Shown: positions 16,571 through 26,309, numbered from the stretch's first letter. The stretch is 64,000 nt of DNA from Rhodobacteraceae bacterium HIMB11 (GCA_000472185.1 AVDB01000009.1:1-64000), one strand, 5' to 3'. Notes: generated from the sequence alone by a model not told the origin. Numbers and translations: made by a program.

Positions 16571-17695
16571 ATGAGACATTTGATAACTATTGCGCTCTAT
16601 TCTGTAATCGCTTTTGCGAGTACAGTTCTTCAAGCCGAACGGATCAAGGATATTTCGTCACTTGCAGGTGTGCGATCAAACCAATTGGTCGGATATGGTA
16701 TCGTGGTTGGATTAGCGGGTTCAGGAGACGGAGGTGCTGGAGTAACGCTACAGTCTATGCAGTCTATGGTCTCTCGTTTTGGCATTGTAGCCGATATCGG
16801 TGATCTAAATGCGGCTAATGCAGCTGCAGTTGTTGTAACTGCTGATTTGAAGCCGTTTATGAAGCCAGGTCAAACCATTGACATCACCGTGTCAACAATT
16901 GCGGGTGCATCGTCGTTAAAAGGCGGCACGTTGCTGATGACACCATTGCTAGGAGCTGATGGCGAGACCTATGCTATAGCGCAAGGGAACTTGGTCGTTG
17001 GCGGACTTGGAGCGTCTGGGCAGGATGGGTCTTCGATTACTGTGAATGTACCAACCGTTGGTCGTATTCCAAAGGGTGCAACCGTTGAGAAACTAGTCCC
17101 TAATACCTTCTTAACAGCTGAAAATATAATTTTGAATTTACATCAGGGAGATTTTTCTACGGCCAATGCAGTGTCTGATGCCGTCAATAATATCTTTGGT
17201 CCTAATATCGCAATTGCTTTAGACGCAAATTCAATAAAGGTGACGGCGCCTGTTGATCCTAGTCAACGTGTATCTTTTGTTTCACTACTCGAGAATATCG
17301 AAGTAATGCCTGCAGAACCGCCAGCGAGAGTTATCATTAACTCGAGAACAGGTACGATAGTAATTAGCGGACAGGTCATGGTGAAGCCTGCAGCGGTTTC
17401 ACAAGGCAGTCTTTCTGTTCGTGTAGATGAAAACACCGAAACTACGCAAGGCACGACAGTCGTCTCGAATGGTGATCAAACAGTTGCATTACCTGGAGAG
17501 CCTGTGAGTAATCCTGATAGCACGGTCACGACCACAGAAGATATTGCGAAAGCATTTTTATTTGATGACGGTGTTACCTTAGCTTCACTGGTCGATACAA
17601 TAAATCAAGTGGGAGCAACCACTTCTGATCTTGTCGCAATTCTGGAAGCATTAAGAGAGGCTGGAGCCTTGAATGCTGAACTAATCATTATCTGA
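16571..17695 (+). CDS. flgI: Flagellar P-ring protein FlgI
   Basis: 374 aa from the ATG at 16571, preceded by AAAAGG with a 9-nt spacer; TTG and GTG codons 2 and 1 positions earlier are less likely. Sec signal peptide with cleavage after LQA. Strong FlgI motifs: [31 protein letters not shown], then [28 protein letters not shown]. It polymerises around the rod in the periplasm with FlgA as chaperone. Lies 16 bp after flgH and 10 bp before flgJ. Confidence 0.96.
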   Translation: MRHLITIALYSVIAFASTVLQAERIKDISSLAGVRSNQLVGYGIVVGLAGSGDGGAGVTLQSMQSMVSRFGIVADIGDLNAANAAAVVVTADLKPFMKPGQTIDITVSTIAGASSLKGGTLLMTPLLGADGETYAIAQGNLVVGGLGASGQDGSSITVNVPTVGRIPKGATVEKLVPNTFLTAENIILNLHQGDFSTANAVSDAVNNIFGPNIAIALDANSIKVTAPVDPSQRVSFVSLLENIEVMPAEPPARVIINSRTGTIVISGQVMVKPAAVSQGSLSVRVDENTETTQGTTVVSNGDQTVALPGEPVSNPDSTVTTTEDIAKAFLFDDGVTLASLVDTINQVGATTSDLVAILEALREAGALNAELIII

Positions 17696-17705
17696 GGTAA
17701 GTTAG

Positions 17706-17996
17706 ATGGAATTAGGCTCAACGACATCTTTAAGTTTTGGCTCCAGTTTAAATAGCCAAGAAAGCAAAGGCGAGCTCAAGGCAGTTGCGGAGCAGTTTGA
17801 AGCAATTTTCGTGGAACAGCTTCTGAAGGCAGCTCGTCAGAGCACTTTAGCTGATGGTTTATTCGATAATGAGGAAGTCGAAACCTATCGTGATATGCTT
17901 GATAAAGAATATGCCAAGAGTATTGCAACAAATACGTCATTGGGAATTGCGAGCGCTATCGAAGCCAAATTTTCACACTTTCTAGACAAAGAATGA
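17706..17996 (+). CDS. flgJ: Rod scaffolding protein FlgJ, rod-binding domain only
   Basis: 96 aa, compared with about 300 in Salmonella. It keeps the N-terminal rod-binding domain (LKAVAEQFEAIFVEQLLKAARQSTLADGLFDNEEVETYRDMLDKEYAKSIA) and lacks the C-terminal peptidoglycan hydrolase domain. R. sphaeroides also has such a short FlgJ and uses a separate muramidase, SltF, so a dedicated lytic transglycosylase should be encoded elsewhere. Located 10 bp after flgI and 4 bp before flgK. Confidence 0.9.
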   Translation: MELGSTTSLSFGSSLNSQESKGELKAVAEQFEAIFVEQLLKAARQSTLADGLFDNEEVETYRDMLDKEYAKSIATNTSLGIASAIEAKFSHFLDKE

Positions 17997-18000
17997 CAAA

Positions 18001-21000
18001 ATGGCAGATCTCTTTGAAATTGGTAAAAGTGGTGTTCAGTCTTACAGGCGCGCTCTAGGTGTGACCGGTCAAAACATCGCTAATGCCAATACCGAAGGGT
18101 ATAATCGAAGAGATGCACAGCTAGCTGAAGTTTCAGCAACACAAGGTGATATTTTATCCGTGAGTGATCAAGCTGGATTGGGTGTCAGAGTAGAGAATAT
18201 TAGGCGGGCATTCGATGATTTGATCGTTGCTAAAACCAACACCGCAAATTCTTCATTTGAAAACGCTCGGGCCGCCAATGAAAAATTACAGTTAGTTGAG
18301 CGGATTTTATTACCGGGTGATTATTCTATTTCCAGTTATTTACATAACTTTTTTGATGGTCTGAATGCGGTTCATCAAGCTCCAACAGATCTTGGCGCAA
18401 GACAACTTGTGATAGAATACGGAGAATTATTGGCTGATGGTGTGGTGTCACTCGCAAACGGATTGGCGAATTTAAAAAACGAGTTAAGGACTGAAGCCAC
18501 ATCAGTGGCGGAGATGGTAAACGTTACGGTAAGTGGATTATTAGAGGTACAAAAGAAACTAATTTCTTCTGGAGGCAGTGGTGCGGCCTCCAACTCATTG
18601 CTTGATCAGCGCGATCTGCTGATCCAAGAATTATCAGGTTATGTGGGGATTAGTACACTTTACGGAGAGCGTGGAGCAGTTAAGATCAGTTTGGGACCAA
18701 ATAATGGAAAAGAAAAACTTCTTGATCTGTTTGACACTCAGCAACTTGTGTTAGACGAATCCAAATCTCAATTAGGGTACGCCTTATTAAAAGGTTCCGC
18801 AGTCTCTGCAACCACGCAAGTCACCAATGGTTATCTTGCGGGCTTGAGCAAAGCTTCGGATGCAATCGATGAAACACTAAAGCAGCTTGACAATCTTACG
18901 CAAAAATTAATTCAAGACTTTAATGATATCCACAGAAATGGGCTCACATTAAACGAGGATCAAGGGCGAGATCTCTTTTCTGTTGGCACACATGATATAT
19001 TCATCGAGCCTAATAATACTCACAAATTCGATGTGTTCGTGAGCAATGGTAAATTAAGTGTCACTCGGGAATTAGTATACGTTGAGAAATTGGCTAGCTT
19101 TGTAGACATTTCTAATGGTGATACGTTTGACCTTCTGAATAATCAGATAACCATTGATCAAGGCGTATTACAATTCTCAGATGTACCTTACGACGGTGAT
19201 ACAATTTACCTGGAGCCATTAGATAATATTTCAAAAAGTTTGAAATTTGTGATTGAACATCCACAAGATATTGCGGCATCAAGTTCTTTTGAAGTCAACA
19301 ACAATTTGGACAACAGTGGGGAGGGGAATCTATATGCAACGAAAAAACCAGCGGGAAAGTCAGCCAATCTCGTTGAGATAAGTGATATCTTCAATAATGA
19401 TTTGAACCCAGTTGCCGCTCAATCGTTTCGTTCTAATGTGACTGCCTCAACGATCCCACCAAAAGTACATGAGATTGAATTCCTAGTCACTGAAAAGCAA
19501 GCGAGCGCCCGCTTTGTTTTATCAGAGTCTGAGATCGCACTTTTGCCGTCGCAGACTCTCAGCTTCGATGGTATTGACTTTATACTTAGTGGCGAAAACC
19601 AAGCCAATTGGAATAATCTTGAAGAGTTGGTAGATGGTCTGAATGAAGGCAGCATTAGAGGGAATGATAATGCCTCTCTCTCAGAACTAGGCTTAATCGC
19701 TTCAACAAACGGATCTACCTTGAGTTTCACCCAAAAGCGAAGTGAAACCCAGCAATTCGTTTCAGTTGAGCTAGGCGGGGTAACCGCGAAGTTTGGCTCT
19801 CCGCCTGCCTCGGAAGGTAATGTCTACGTTTTCTCGCGCGATGGTCGGCAAATTGCGGGGTCTGCACTATCGGATACACAAATTCAAGAATTCATCAGCT
19901 CTAATTACGGCTTCTTCGAAGATGCTGAATATCGCGCAGATTATCTGAATAGAAACCTCTTGGGGTCGTCAGTAAAAGCAAACGGCGTGGATTTAAGTTA
20001 CCAATTCACACTACCAGCAAGCGGCAATAGATCATCAAATATTAGTCAAAGCTATTTTTCAGAAAGCGGTATCAGCAGCAGCTTGAATCGGCATGGCTTT
20101 GACATTTGGATTGGAGAGACAACCACAGACGCAGCAAAACAGGTTATATCAATAGATCCAGGATTGATGGCTACCGATGTACAGAACTCTATTGATGCTG
20201 TGTTATCAAAATTTGGTATTTTGGCATCAGTGAACAACAAGGTTAAAGCGTCACTGAGCTCAGGCTTACAATATCCTTCTACCGTAAATTTTGGTTTGAA
20301 AAATAAAGATGGCACCTATTCAGATATTAATGTCAGCTTATTGAGCAACGACTTAACAGAATTGGTGAACAAGATTAATCTGGTCTCGGGGAAAACTGGG
20401 GTGGTTGCGCAGATGTCCAATGCCAGCTCTGCATTTACCTTAGAACACGTAAGCGGCGATGAAATTGTTTTTTCAGACTTTGAATTCAATGGTTTGGTGG
20501 CAAATGAGAATGAATTCCTGTATCTCGAAAAACTCTCAAGTGATGGCGCGATAATACAAGACGCATCTGTAAGGCTTTATTCCGGTAAAAGCTTAAGGGT
20601 ATCAGGCGACGTTGATCTACATTCAAGTAGTCGTTTTGCTGCTTCAATTGCCCCATATGCATCGCAAGAAATACCAGAGCTTACCGATGCGCGAGCGTCT
20701 AAGCATAGCACATTCATAACGGAGAATTTATCTTTGGGAGGTGATACTTCATCTGTCAATTTTGATTTTGCATCTGACCTTTTTAGCGATTCCACAAATG
20801 ACTTTGCCGCGTCGGCTTATATCGCAGATGCAAAAATAGCATTCGAAATAAATGCGACCGTAATTGAGGCAGATATTGCTAAACTAAGTGATAAGTCTTC
20901 AAGAGGCATCGCTACAGATATTGTCAAACAATATAGGTCATCCAAAGAGATTAATCTTCTGACTGAAATTGAGTTTTCAGGCACTGCGTTAAATTTAAAA

Positions 21001-22062
21001 GAGGCTATTGAGTTTGAATTCGAAGGACAAAAATATACCGTAGGTGTGGAGTTTCCGAATGGTGATGTAAGTCGATTGGCTGAAGCCGAAATTATAGGGG
21101 ACGGAAACTTCGCTAAACGGTTCAATACTTCATTATTGCCGCAGGAAGATGGTTATACATTAGTGATCGGGGCGCTTGATGGAGTTCCAACTGCTGAGAT
21201 TATGCACTTTAGCAACCTCAACGCATCAGCTAACGTAACACAAAAATTAACTGGTCCTGAAGCTGAAATCATTTTATCCGGAACTTCTCCGACAGAAGAA
21301 GAATTCACGGACCTTGACGAGTTTCGTACAAACTTTGCTACAACCACGCGGGCCGCTGCATCAGATTTTGGGTTGGAATTATATGATTTGAAGGGGGACT
21401 ACATTGAAACGCGCTCTTCGTTAACAAGTAGCGTCAAGTCCCATATCAAACTCAAAAACTTACCAGCTGAAGAGTTGATAGTTTTGTTTGATAATGCCTC
21501 AACTTCGAATTTTTCTGTGAAGCATTCTAGTTCGTCTATATTAGAACCAGAGAACCGTGACTTAATTGTAAAGTCTATTGATAGTGAATTAGGTATAGTT
21601 GAGATTTTAGACGCTGCTACGCGTCAAAGTCTGGCAACTCGCGTGATGGATGTCGATGGGAGATTCAGTGCGCTAGGCTTTGATTTTGAGCTAGGGGGTA
21701 CCACAGTTACTGGCGATGAATTCAAAGTCCAACACACTGCAGGCGGAGATGCAAACTCCGACAACCTTCTTAATTTGTTGGCTTTATCTGTTTATAATTC
21801 AGAAACAGGGAGCGGTGAATTTAATCAGATATTCAAACAAATGGTTACCGATCTCGGGATGGAAGTGAAGTCATCACAGATTACGCGAGATGCTGCTGAC
21901 AATGCTAAACAATCAATTTTGGAATTGAAGGATGAGTTTTCAGGGGTAAACTTGGATACCGAAGCTGCGAACCTCATGGAGCAACAGCAAGCTTACCAAG
22001 CTTTAGCCCGTGTGTTAAGCACTGCACGAGACCTTCTGAACACTTTAATGGAGGTGATTTAA
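18001..22062 (+). CDS. flgK: Giant hook-filament junction protein FlgK (HAP1)
   Basis: 1353 aa, against about 550 in Salmonella. The N-terminus (IGKSGVQSYRRALGVTGQNIANANTEGYNRRDAQL) and the C-terminus (VNLDTEAANLMEQQQAYQALARVLSTARDLLNTLMEVI) are standard FlgK. The first 330 residues contain the normal FlgK D1 region; the extra roughly 800 residues between about 340 and 1230 are non-conserved and beta-rich. A similarly long FlgK with a large non-conserved region is known in R. sphaeroides, so this size agrees with a fla1-type system. Fifth gene of flgGHIJKL, 4 bp after flgJ and 6 bp before flgL. Confidence 0.93.
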   Translation: MADLFEIGKSGVQSYRRALGVTGQNIANANTEGYNRRDAQLAEVSATQGDILSVSDQAGLGVRVENIRRAFDDLIVAKTNTANSSFENARAANEKLQLVERILLPGDYSISSYLHNFFDGLNAVHQAPTDLGARQLVIEYGELLADGVVSLANGLANLKNELRTEATSVAEMVNVTVSGLLEVQKKLISSGGSGAASNSLLDQRDLLIQELSGYVGISTLYGERGAVKISLGPNNGKEKLLDLFDTQQLVLDESKSQLGYALLKGSAVSATTQVTNGYLAGLSKASDAIDETLKQLDNLTQKLIQDFNDIHRNGLTLNEDQGRDLFSVGTHDIFIEPNNTHKFDVFVSNGKLSVTRELVYVEKLASFVDISNGDTFDLLNNQITIDQGVLQFSDVPYDGDTIYLEPLDNISKSLKFVIEHPQDIAASSSFEVNNNLDNSGEGNLYATKKPAGKSANLVEISDIFNNDLNPVAAQSFRSNVTASTIPPKVHEIEFLVTEKQASARFVLSESEIALLPSQTLSFDGIDFILSGENQANWNNLEELVDGLNEGSIRGNDNASLSELGLIASTNGSTLSFTQKRSETQQFVSVELGGVTAKFGSPPASEGNVYVFSRDGRQIAGSALSDTQIQEFISSNYGFFEDAEYRADYLNRNLLGSSVKANGVDLSYQFTLPASGNRSSNISQSYFSESGISSSLNRHGFDIWIGETTTDAAKQVISIDPGLMATDVQNSIDAVLSKFGILASVNNKVKASLSSGLQYPSTVNFGLKNKDGTYSDINVSLLSNDLTELVNKINLVSGKTGVVAQMSNASSAFTLEHVSGDEIVFSDFEFNGLVANENEFLYLEKLSSDGAIIQDASVRLYSGKSLRVSGDVDLHSSSRFAASIAPYASQEIPELTDARASKHSTFITENLSLGGDTSSVNFDFASDLFSDSTNDFAASAYIADAKIAFEINATVIEADIAKLSDKSSRGIATDIVKQYRSSKEINLLTEIEFSGTALNLKEAIEFEFEGQKYTVGVEFPNGDVSRLAEAEIIGDGNFAKRFNTSLLPQEDGYTLVIGALDGVPTAEIMHFSNLNASANVTQKLTGPEAEIILSGTSPTEEEFTDLDEFRTNFATTTRAAASDFGLELYDLKGDYIETRSSLTSSVKSHIKLKNLPAEELIVLFDNASTSNFSVKHSSSSILEPENRDLIVKSIDSELGIVEILDAATRQSLATRVMDVDGRFSALGFDFELGGTTVTGDEFKVQHTAGGDANSDNLLNLLALSVYNSETGSGEFNQIFKQMVTDLGMEVKSSQITRDAADNAKQSILELKDEFSGVNLDTEAANLMEQQQAYQALARVLSTARDLLNTLMEVI

Positions 22063-22068
22063 GCCATC

Positions 22069-23313
22069 ATGACAAACATCAGTTCAAAATTGTTCAACCA
22101 ACAAGTTATGAATTCTCTTAAGTCTCTGGACAGTAGGATTAGTGAACTTCAAAATGAAACTTCAACGGGCCTTCGCACCATTTCTGCATCTTCTGACCCA
22201 ATTCTTGTAAGTGAATTAAATACTGGAAAAGAGGTGCTTTCAAAGTTTGACCGATATCTGAGTAATACTGTAACTGCCAATGATCGATTAAAACTCGCTG
22301 ACACGGTATTACAATCAGTTGAGCCATTACTAACGAGATTTTCTGAATTAAATATTCAGGCAAATACGGACACTTTGAACCAAAGTGACAGACTTGCAAT
22401 TAAAGCAGAGGTGGATGAATTAAGAGCTTTACTGATGGATCTTGCGAATACCAAAGATCACAATGATGTGGCAATTTTTGGTGGTACGATTGGTGAGCAA
22501 ACTGTCTTTGGATATTCAGATAGCGGGCGTGTTGAATACTTGGGCGACCAAGGGAATATGACGCTTAAAATTTCAGATAATAAAAATGTGGAGACATCCA
22601 TATCTGGCCTCGACACTTTCATGAATGTTCAGACATCAAATGGAGTTAAATCTGTTTTCGATATAATTGACAATTTCTCTGAAGCCTTGGAGATGGCTGA
22701 AAGCGGCACCAAAGATATTGAGGTTGATGAAAATTCTACATTGTTGCGCTTTCAACTTGCAGACCGCCCCGCCATCGTTAATTTTCAAATTTTTTATGAA
22801 GGCCAAGTTCATCACGTTGAGGCTAAAGTCGTAAATGGTCATTTGGAAAACTTGCAAGCAGAAATAGAAAAGCTCGGGCTTGGACTTGCAGTTGTTACAA
22901 CTGGCAATGCGATGTCGATAGCGACAGATAGTAATTCGTCTGCCGTTTTGAGTGATTTATCATTCGACCCGTTAGATAACTCGGATGTTTCGCTCTTTAA
23001 GATCGACGTAGGAGACAAACGGTTTTTACAGGCAAATGAGAATATGTCTCAATCCCTGGGGGATTTTAATGACGCAATTTCGCATGTGTCAGTAAAGCAC
23101 GCTACTTTGGGGGCTAAAATTCAGGCGGTGACCACTCAAACGGAAATTTTGCGGCAATTTAAAATGACTGTTTCTGAAGATGTGTCCGAGTTGCAGGACG
23201 CCGATTTAGCCGAAGTAGTGACTGAGCTTAAGCAGCTTTTGCTTAACAAAGATGCCGCACAGCAAGTGTATGCGAAGCTTAATCAGCAAACTCTATTTGA
23301 TTTTATCCGTTAA
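22069..23313 (+). CDS. flgL: Hook-filament junction protein FlgL (HAP3)
   Basis: 414 aa. Flagellin-like N-terminus (LFNQQVMNSLKSLDSRISELQNETSTGLRTISASSDPI) and a FlgL-type central run (LAIKAEVDELRALLMDLANTKDHNDVAIFGG). The C-terminal helix (ISHVSVKHATLGAKIQAVTTQTEIL... LKQLLLNKDAAQQVYAKLNQQTLFDFI) completes the D0/D1 coiled coil. It is the last gene of the operon and lies 6 bp after flgK. Slightly longer than Salmonella FlgL (317 aa). Confidence 0.92.
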   Translation: MTNISSKLFNQQVMNSLKSLDSRISELQNETSTGLRTISASSDPILVSELNTGKEVLSKFDRYLSNTVTANDRLKLADTVLQSVEPLLTRFSELNIQANTDTLNQSDRLAIKAEVDELRALLMDLANTKDHNDVAIFGGTIGEQTVFGYSDSGRVEYLGDQGNMTLKISDNKNVETSISGLDTFMNVQTSNGVKSVFDIIDNFSEALEMAESGTKDIEVDENSTLLRFQLADRPAIVNFQIFYEGQVHHVEAKVVNGHLENLQAEIEKLGLGLAVVTTGNAMSIATDSNSSAVLSDLSFDPLDNSDVSLFKIDVGDKRFLQANENMSQSLGDFNDAISHVSVKHATLGAKIQAVTTQTEILRQFKMTVSEDVSELQDADLAEVVTELKQLLLNKDAAQQVYAKLNQQTLFDFIR

Positions 23314-23338
23314 TGGAATTTTATAAAACTCAATGCTA

Positions 23339-23357
23339 AACTCAGGTTTACTGAGTT
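23339..23357 (+). terminator. Possible terminator after flgL
   Basis: Perfect 7-bp stem AACTCAG/CTGAGTT with a 5-nt loop, 26 bp after the flgL stop. No clear T-run follows, so the call is weak. Confidence 0.4.
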
Positions 23358-23389
23358 CGTGAGTTATTTGTAAAATTATCATGTGTATT

Positions 23390-23944
23390 TTACTCGAATT
23401 CTATGATTTCACCATCCGCAAATGATATTGCATTCACTGAAATTATAACGTTCGCATTGTCGAGTTCCGCTAATGGATAGAGTTTCTCAAATGGCTCGTT
23501 TGATCTGTCATGCATTTCAAGAAATGAAAAAGAAAGTTGGGTTGTCGTGTATTCTTTGTAGTGCAGTTTATCTTCGTGTATCCCAGAAAATTCGAAAACT
23601 GTTTCCCCGAATGAGTCGACAAAGGTAGCGGCAAATTTGATGCCTAATATTGTTTTGGCTTGGACGTTTTCAAAGCGTGGCATAAACCTTACGGCGCGCA
23701 CATCTTGCGTTTCATGGGTTATTTTGAATTTAGGGTCTAAAACTTTAATGTATCGGCTTTGACTTTCGTTAGTATCATTTATGAATTTATAGGAACCGTT
23801 CTGATTTAGTTTCAAGAGCCTCCCATCAGTCAGCTCTACGATTTCCGCAACGCTGGCGGTAGCGGTCACAAATATAGCGAAGCCAAACATCAGAGGAGCT
23901 TTGGTAAAGCATTTTGTGATGATTTTTTTCCGAAATTTGATCAT
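23390..23944 (-). CDS. Uncharacterised secreted protein
   Basis: 184 aa, not recognised. A Sec signal peptide covers about residues 1-33 (basic start, then MFGFAIFVTATASVA, cleavage before EIVEL). The mature protein starts with VELTDGRLLKLNQNGSYKFI, a strand-turn-strand motif frequent at the start of secreted proteins of unknown function, followed by a beta-rich region (GIKFAATFVDSFGETVFEFSG). Base composition is AT-rich like the flagellar genes. It is convergent with flgL and lies 40 bp after the next leftward gene, with which it may form an operon. Confidence 0.6.
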   Translation of the reverse strand: MIKFRKKIITKCFTKAPLMFGFAIFVTATASVAEIVELTDGRLLKLNQNGSYKFINDTNESQSRYIKVLDPKFKITHETQDVRAVRFMPRFENVQAKTILGIKFAATFVDSFGETVFEFSGIHEDKLHYKEYTTTQLSFSFLEMHDRSNEPFEKLYPLAELDNANVIISVNAISFADGEIIEFE

Positions 23945-23983
23945 ATCTGTCGTTTCCCGTTCATAGGTGGATTGTATGCGTTT

Positions 23984-24352
23984 TCATTTTGATGCGTGCG
24001 TCAATGCAAGTTTTAACGTTAGCAGACTTTCAATGTGTTGGTCAGGTAGTTTAGAGATATTCGTCTTCGGAATAATTGGATCCTTTTTTCTCGTGATATT
24101 AAACTCATCATTAAAAAATAAGGATTTTTCTAAAACATATACACCATCTGTGAGAACTACGAGTTTTTGTTTTTGAGTCACTATTGGTATCGAGCTGACG
24201 GCAACGAGTATGATTACAAATAATATCGATGCAAGCGAATTTTTCTTTGCAACATTACCTGTTTGGTAACTTGGCTTATTTAACCTTCTGGGGGCGTCTG
24301 ATATTTTTTGTAGTCTGTCATTTAGATCGGAAATGTGGGCTTCATACTTCAT
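23984..24352 (-). CDS. Uncharacterised single-pass membrane protein
   Basis: 122 aa from the ATG at 24352 (a TTG at 24382 would add 10 residues; neither has a strong ribosome binding site). N-terminal 50 residues are cytoplasmic and probably helical (HISDLNDRLQKISDAPRRL), followed by one transmembrane segment (SLASILFVIILVAVSSIPIV) and a 60-residue outer part beginning KLVVLTDGVYVLEKS. The VxLTDG motif directly after the membrane segment resembles the start of the mature secreted protein encoded next (23390-23944), which suggests related domains. Not recognised; no function can be assigned. Confidence 0.5.
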   Translation of the reverse strand: MKYEAHISDLNDRLQKISDAPRRLNKPSYQTGNVAKKNSLASILFVIILVAVSSIPIVTQKQKLVVLTDGVYVLEKSLFFNDEFNITRKKDPIIPKTNISKLPDQHIESLLTLKLALTHASK

Positions 24353-24382
24353 CACTTCACTACAGTAATATTTATGCGTCAA

Positions 24383-24776
24383 AGCCGCAAACTATAAGTA
24401 AACCTTCCTGCTGAGAGATCTGTCTTAAGTATTAAGTTGAGCGTTCACACTGTTGCAAAAAATGATGTTTTGGTTTGTTTATCTAAGCATTTTAATACAT
24501 CAATATATAGTAATAGTGATATAAATACGTATCTAAATAGGAAAAAGAAATACAATCGAGAATATATGATAAAAAATAATAAAATAAATAAGTAAATATA
24601 AACAATATCCTAGATGGGTATATAAGTGAATCCCACCTGTTCAGCCATAGTATTTGTTGTATACGATCCCCAGCACTCTCAGCGTACTTCCCATCTCAGA
24701 ACTCAGGCTGCAGATTAACCATTGCATTGGGAATGTCTGCCGCTAAATTTTAACCAAATGAAATTTCAGGGGTGGC
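24383..24776. other. AT-rich non-coding gap at a composition boundary
   Basis: No supported gene in these 394 bp. Positions about 24470-24620 are extremely AT-rich with A-runs and TATA steps. From 24630 the composition recovers; a short inverted repeat (GCAGA near 24710 / TCTGC near 24738) lies before the epimerase gene. To the left lie the AT-rich flagellar genes, to the right genes of visibly higher G+C with more C/G at third codon positions. Confidence 0.55.
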
Positions 24777-25667
24777 ATGATGCGCATATTGTTCACAGGC
24801 GGTAGCGGTAAGGCAGGAAAATACTGCATCGATTATCTGTTGGACCAAGGTCACAAAATCTTAAACCTTGATCAAATTGATTTAAACCACCCGGAGGTTT
24901 TGACCCGCTTTGCCGATATCACAGATGCGGGGCAGGTCTATGACGTGATGAGCAGCTATGTCCATTATGATGAGCTTGAAGCGGGGCAAGGCGTTCCAAA
25001 ATTTGATGCCGTCGTGCATTTTGCCGCGATCCCGCGTTTGTTGTTCAAAAGCGATAATGAATGTTATCGCGTGAATACAGTAGGTACCTACAATATTATT
25101 GACGCTGCCATCAAACTGGGCGTAAAAAAGGTGATTTTTGCATCCTCTGAAACGACCTATGGCATTTGTTTTGCCGATGGTGAGGTGAAACCAAACTACC
25201 TACCCATTGATGAAGAGCATCCGACAATTCCAGAGGATAGCTATGCGATGTCCAAAGTTGTAAATGAGGTGACCGCGCGGTCGTTTCATCAGCGTTCGGG
25301 CATTGATATCTATGGGCTGCGTATCAACAATGTGATCGAACCACATGAATACGCCGAAAACTTTCCCGCCTATTTTGCAGACCCGAAATTGCGGCTCAGA
25401 AATATCTTTTCCTACATTGATGCGCGTGATTTGGGACAAATGGTGCAAAAATGTTTGGAGACGAATGGATTGGGATACGAAGTATTCAATGTCTCCAACG
25501 ATGATCATTCTGTGCATTGCACATCGGAGGAGTTGATCGATGCCTATTATCAGGGCGTCCCGATTAATGGGGATGAGATCCCCCACAGTTTTTATACGAA
25601 TGCCAAGGCTAAACGGCTATTGGGCTTTCAACCCGCGCATTCATGGCGTGACTTTGTTTCGCCGTAA
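24777..25667 (+). CDS. NAD(P)-dependent epimerase/dehydratase (extended SDR)
   Basis: 296 aa. Rossmann nucleotide-binding motif TGGSGKAG at residues 8-15, VVHFAAIP after strand 4, and the catalytic YxxxK as SYAMSK near residue 158 with the upstream S/T (ASSETTYG). This is the extended short-chain dehydrogenase fold used by nucleotide-sugar epimerases and related enzymes; the substrate cannot be read from the sequence. Two ATG codons lie in tandem (24777, 24780) after CAGGGG. It starts a rightward run with a hemerythrin-domain protein and a dehydrogenase. Confidence 0.85.
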   Translation: MMRILFTGGSGKAGKYCIDYLLDQGHKILNLDQIDLNHPEVLTRFADITDAGQVYDVMSSYVHYDELEAGQGVPKFDAVVHFAAIPRLLFKSDNECYRVNTVGTYNIIDAAIKLGVKKVIFASSETTYGICFADGEVKPNYLPIDEEHPTIPEDSYAMSKVVNEVTARSFHQRSGIDIYGLRINNVIEPHEYAENFPAYFADPKLRLRNIFSYIDARDLGQMVQKCLETNGLGYEVFNVSNDDHSVHCTSEELIDAYYQGVPINGDEIPHSFYTNAKAKRLLGFQPAHSWRDFVSP

Positions 25668-25698
25668 TTTTTTTCGCGATAACGAGCAGGTTAAGCGC

Positions 25699-26286
25699 AT
25701 GAATACAGATCAATTACAAACTTTCGACCTGTACGATTTAAACGTTGAATTTGACGAGCGGCCCAGCATGCCTGCGTTGGGGAATGTGACTGAGGCTGAG
25801 CATCGTGCTGGACTGCACCTTGCCGCCATTCACCGTATGCATTTGCGCGATATGCAGCGATTGGCGCATATATTGGAGCAGGTTGAACAGGGGGGCGTTT
25901 TGCCCGAGGTTTTTGCCAGTGAAGTGTCGAATGTTGAATTAACCCGCAACATGCGCATCTTTGGAACGATGTGCGGGCGTGAGTGTCAGATTTTGACCTT
26001 TCACCATGACGCCGAAGAATACATGATGTTCCCGCAACTTGAACAGCAAAATATTCAGGCGTTAACCCGCGTTGTAGACCGTTTGAAACAGGAACACTTG
26101 ATCGTGCATGAATTAATCACACGGTTGGAAACAGCTGCTCAAGCCTTGGTCCAAAATCCAGATGAACACAACTTTGCCAGAACCAAAGCAACCTTTGCAC
26201 AATTGCATACTGTCGTCATCTCACACTTTGGATACGAAGAAACAGAACTGCGAGAAGCATTGGGCAGGTTCGTTCCCGTTATGTAA
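25699..26286 (+). CDS. Hemerythrin-like (HHE) domain protein
   Basis: 195 aa from the ATG at 25699; an upstream extension would run inside the epimerase gene. Putative diiron ligands of an HHE four-helix bundle are visible: HRMHLRDMQRL, ILTFHHDAEEYMMFP (HHxxEE), LKQEHLIVHELI (ExxxxH) and HFGYEETEL. Such domains bind O2 or a diiron centre and act in oxygen sensing or iron-sulfur repair. The N-terminal 45 residues are not part of the domain. Lies 31 bp after the epimerase gene and 23 bp before the dehydrogenase gene. Confidence 0.72.
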   Translation: MNTDQLQTFDLYDLNVEFDERPSMPALGNVTEAEHRAGLHLAAIHRMHLRDMQRLAHILEQVEQGGVLPEVFASEVSNVELTRNMRIFGTMCGRECQILTFHHDAEEYMMFPQLEQQNIQALTRVVDRLKQEHLIVHELITRLETAAQALVQNPDEHNFARTKATFAQLHTVVISHFGYEETELREALGRFVPVM

Positions 26287-26309
26287 TTTTGCCAAGTCTA
26301 AAGGACCCT

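Noticed and set aside
18002-18016. TGGCAG-ATCTC-TTTG at the flgK start as a sigma-54 promoter
   Set aside because: It lacks the essential GC of the -12 element and lies within the coding start of flgK, only 4 bp after flgJ.
24640-24750. Short 5S rRNA-like stretch (CCCACCTG near 24633 and CCCATCTCAGAACTCAG near 24690)
   Set aside because: Only fragments match and in the wrong spacing; no complete 5S secondary structure and no neighbouring 23S or tRNA genes.
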